From: Trissonchulus latispiculum
Lineage: Eukaryota > Nematoda > Enoplea > Enoplida > Ironidae
Reading direction: 5' to 3'
Assembly: GCA_030248195.1 (NCBI GenBank)
Contig: JASAND010008743.1
Span: 1-64,000, forward strand
Length of the DNA: 64,000 bases
The notes beneath the pieces were generated by a model, which saw only the letters and a list, made by a program, of their open reading frames with translations, searched no databases and had not been told where the DNA came from. Below are positions 62,267-64,000 of this stretch, piece by piece; within the stretch, counting starts at the first letter, position 1, and every line of letters begins with the position of its first letter. The position numbers and the translations under genes are program-made.

Positions 62267-64000
62267 GTAACAACTTGACGCAAATATAACGTTTGTGAGT
62301 TCATGTACTGTAAGAAGTTACCCGTTAATATTAATTGCATTTTCTGGAAACTCTGTCCAGAAGCTCTCACATTAAACAGGTAGATTATGAACATTCAGTG
62401 AACAAGTTTTTTGACTTTAAACAGTTTTGCTTAAAGTAAATCGAAGACTACATGAAGAAACTACGATCGTAGCATATCGAAGTGTTCCATTTCGGCTGAA
62501 CTTTTTTAGCAGACAATCAGTGCTTTGATAATAACAGGCAGTGTTGGTTGGACGCCACAGGATGCGGCGTCAGTGACAAATATGATGGAAATAAAGCCGT
62601 CACCGTTTCTGGATTGGACTGTCAACCCTGGTCAGATCAATTCCCCCATGACCATAAAAAGGGATTATCGTTGCCTAAAAACTACTGTCGAAATCCAGAT
62701 AACTCTGGAGGAGGCCCATGGTGCTACACCACAGATCCAAACCAACGCTGGGAATACTGCTTCAAGCTCTGCAGTCCTGCTCCTGCTCCAAAACCTGCAC
62801 CTAAGCCAGCGCCAAAGCCTGCACCGGTTACGCCAGTGCATAGACGTAAGGCTTATAGTCTCTCATGCAATGTTCGCTTTTCATTAACGCTTTAACGCTT
62901 TAACGCTTTAACGCATAACGCTTTTCATTAACTGAAGGACTTTTCAAAAAAGGTAGAGTAGAGTTAAATTAAATTTTAAATCATTTTAACTTCATTCAAG
63001 CTTGACGGCGATACGGTAGACGCACACCTGAGCGTAACTTTCGCAAAACTTAACCGATTTAGTTCAAATTTGGTATGGATGCATTTGAACGCATTTCTCA
63101 TCGATCTACCGATAGAATATCGCATTTCTAACGATAGAATAGATAGATATATATTGTAGATAGAAAGACATTCACTAGGATGTGTACCTATTGATTTCTC
63201 TTTGAAGTTTTTATTTTGAAGAAACTGGATGCAACACAAATGGTAACATTGCGAGAGTTGGATTCGAGTCAGCCGTGTACTTGAATCGACATGCGCTGAG
63301 TTGTGGTGAAAGTTTTATGACCCAAATGAGATTTATCCGGTGCGACAGAAACAACTTCCACTATCTCTATCAGTGTCAGGATAGAAAGCTTGGAGGGTAA
63401 GTTTAATTCCAATGTTGGCTACGCTTTTAAGTAAAATAAAAGACATCTCTTAGAGATAACGAACACAGTAATGATCATGACATGACTGACATAATTTTGG
63501 CTAATAACCGATATTACTGATTCTTCCAGAATTTCTAACAAGCATGAGTAAATAATGGCTAAGAGTGTGACAAGCATCACATTCTTGGTTATTGGGTTGG
63601 GGACATGATCTGTACATTAACGAGTGACCCCTCCACCACAACTGAGTACCCAATACACAATTATGTATGTTCACTCACTTCGTGTTTACCTCTTGAAGCC
63701 CAAAACGTTCTGTCAGCAGAGTTGCTGGTCTCGAGCTTCATAAAAGCGAGTGTACATACACGATTGTGTATTGGGACTCGGGGTCACTCGATGAAGATGA
63801 TGTCCTCCCCAGCCTAATAACTAACACTAGTTTGCACCAATTATTGTGATTAGCAAAATGATTAGCTAATTCCGTGCTAAGCAACTGCGAAGCAAAGCAA
63901 CGGACATACGGCCAACCGGACATTACAAGTCAAAGGTAGAGTTTTCCATTTTCAAACACAGATGCAAGTTTTTGGCCTCCGCAGGAAAGGCTTGCTGCTG
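62206..64000 (+). CDS. Secreted kringle-domain protein, 5' part of gene
   Basis: Join: 62206-62266, 62510-62845, 63222-63396, 63962-beyond the window. Phases agree at every junction (1, 1, 2). Exon 1 is a signal peptide (MVCAIFAVVACILLYFGADA). Exon 2 carries the kringle: CGVSDKYDGNKAVTVSGLDC, QPWSDQFPHDH, NYCRNPDNSGGGPWCYTTDP and WEYC, followed by a PAPKPAPKPAPKP linker. Exon 3 has a cysteine-containing module with FESAVYLNRHALSCG and FHYLYQCQ that I cannot name. Kringles are disulfide-linked binding domains of extracellular proteins. The catalytic or other C-terminal part, if any, is off the window. Confidence 0.85.
62510..62845 (+). CDS. Kringle gene, exon 2 (kringle and PK-rich linker)
   Basis: Acceptor TTTTTTAG, donor GTAAGG. 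The whole kringle is in one exon, preceded by DNQCFDNNRQCWLDAT, which adds two more cysteines. Confidence 0.9.
63222..63396 (+). CDS. Kringle gene, exon 3
   Basis: Acceptor TTATTTTGAAG, donor GTAAGT. Encodes TGCNTNGNIARVGFESAVYL and MTQMRFIRCDRNNFHYLYQC. Four cysteines suggest an extracellular module; the family is unknown to me. Confidence 0.7.
63621..63790. repeat. Small foldback element in kringle intron 3
   Basis: CGAGTGACCCCTCCACCACA and ACCCAATACACAATTATGTA on the left are mirrored by TACATACACGATTGTGTATT and CGGGGTCACTCG on the right, giving arms of about 45 bases. Confidence 0.75.
63962..64000 (+). CDS. Kringle gene, exon 4 (partial)
   Basis: Acceptor TTCAAACACAG; in the required phase it reads GCKFLASAGKACC and runs off the window. 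Support is limited to phase and splice site. Confidence 0.45.
   Translation, partial: MQVFGLRRKGLLL

Overview
The window looks like genomic DNA of an invertebrate animal. It is AT-rich and densely populated by transposons. It holds genes with short GT-AG introns, a rhodopsin-like 7-transmembrane receptor, and a secreted protein with a signal peptide and a kringle domain. The phylum cannot be fixed from sequence alone. Most of the window is mobile DNA; only three host-type genes are supported.

Layout. (1) 1-2.3 kb: the 3' part of a protein-primed B-family DNA polymerase of Polinton/Maverick type, converging on a 181-residue ORF with a possible RNase H-like fold. (2) 2.3-8.2 kb: non-coding, with one TTAA-flanked MITE. 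(3) 8.3-9.2 kb: a single-exon class A GPCR. (4) 10-18.5 kb: a Gag-like ORF with no recognisable pol, a second decayed Gag-like fragment and a 21-bp minisatellite. (5) 19.2-33.1 kb, minus strand: a hydantoinase/oxoprolinase-like gene whose first eleven exons encode a near-complete HyuA-type subunit. Exon 12 adds the start of a DUF917 domain, and the rest is not found here. Its introns are full of MITEs, one of them a nested stack. (6) 36.3-40.3 kb, minus strand: a compact, virus-like block of eight genes. It includes an adenain-type protease, a TATA-binding-protein-like protein, a membrane protein, a YqaJ-type nuclease (frameshifted) and a NADAR-domain protein. Each of its two gene clusters has a TATA box in front and ends in an almost identical histone-like hairpin. 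(7) 40.3-59.0 kb, minus strand: an 18.7-kb LTR retroelement of Ty3/gypsy type with 499-bp near-identical LTRs. Its gene order is gag - env-like - protease - RT/RNase H - integrase - OTU protease - three paralogous cysteine-motif genes. The env-like gene between gag and pro, and the triplicated family, are the most unusual features of the window. (8) 59-62.1 kb: more MITEs. (9) 62.2-64.0 kb: the start of a secreted kringle-domain gene that runs off the end.

How the parts relate. The 36-40 kb block reads like a fragment of an endogenous double-stranded DNA virus or Polinton relative, with its own candidate promoter-recognition factor and matching TATA boxes and 3' hairpins. The large retroelement carries at least a dozen stops, frameshifts or insertions, yet its LTRs are almost identical. 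This points to trans-mobilisation, LTR gene conversion or assembly indels. Exon joins were derived by hand from GT-AG sites, reading phase and family motifs.
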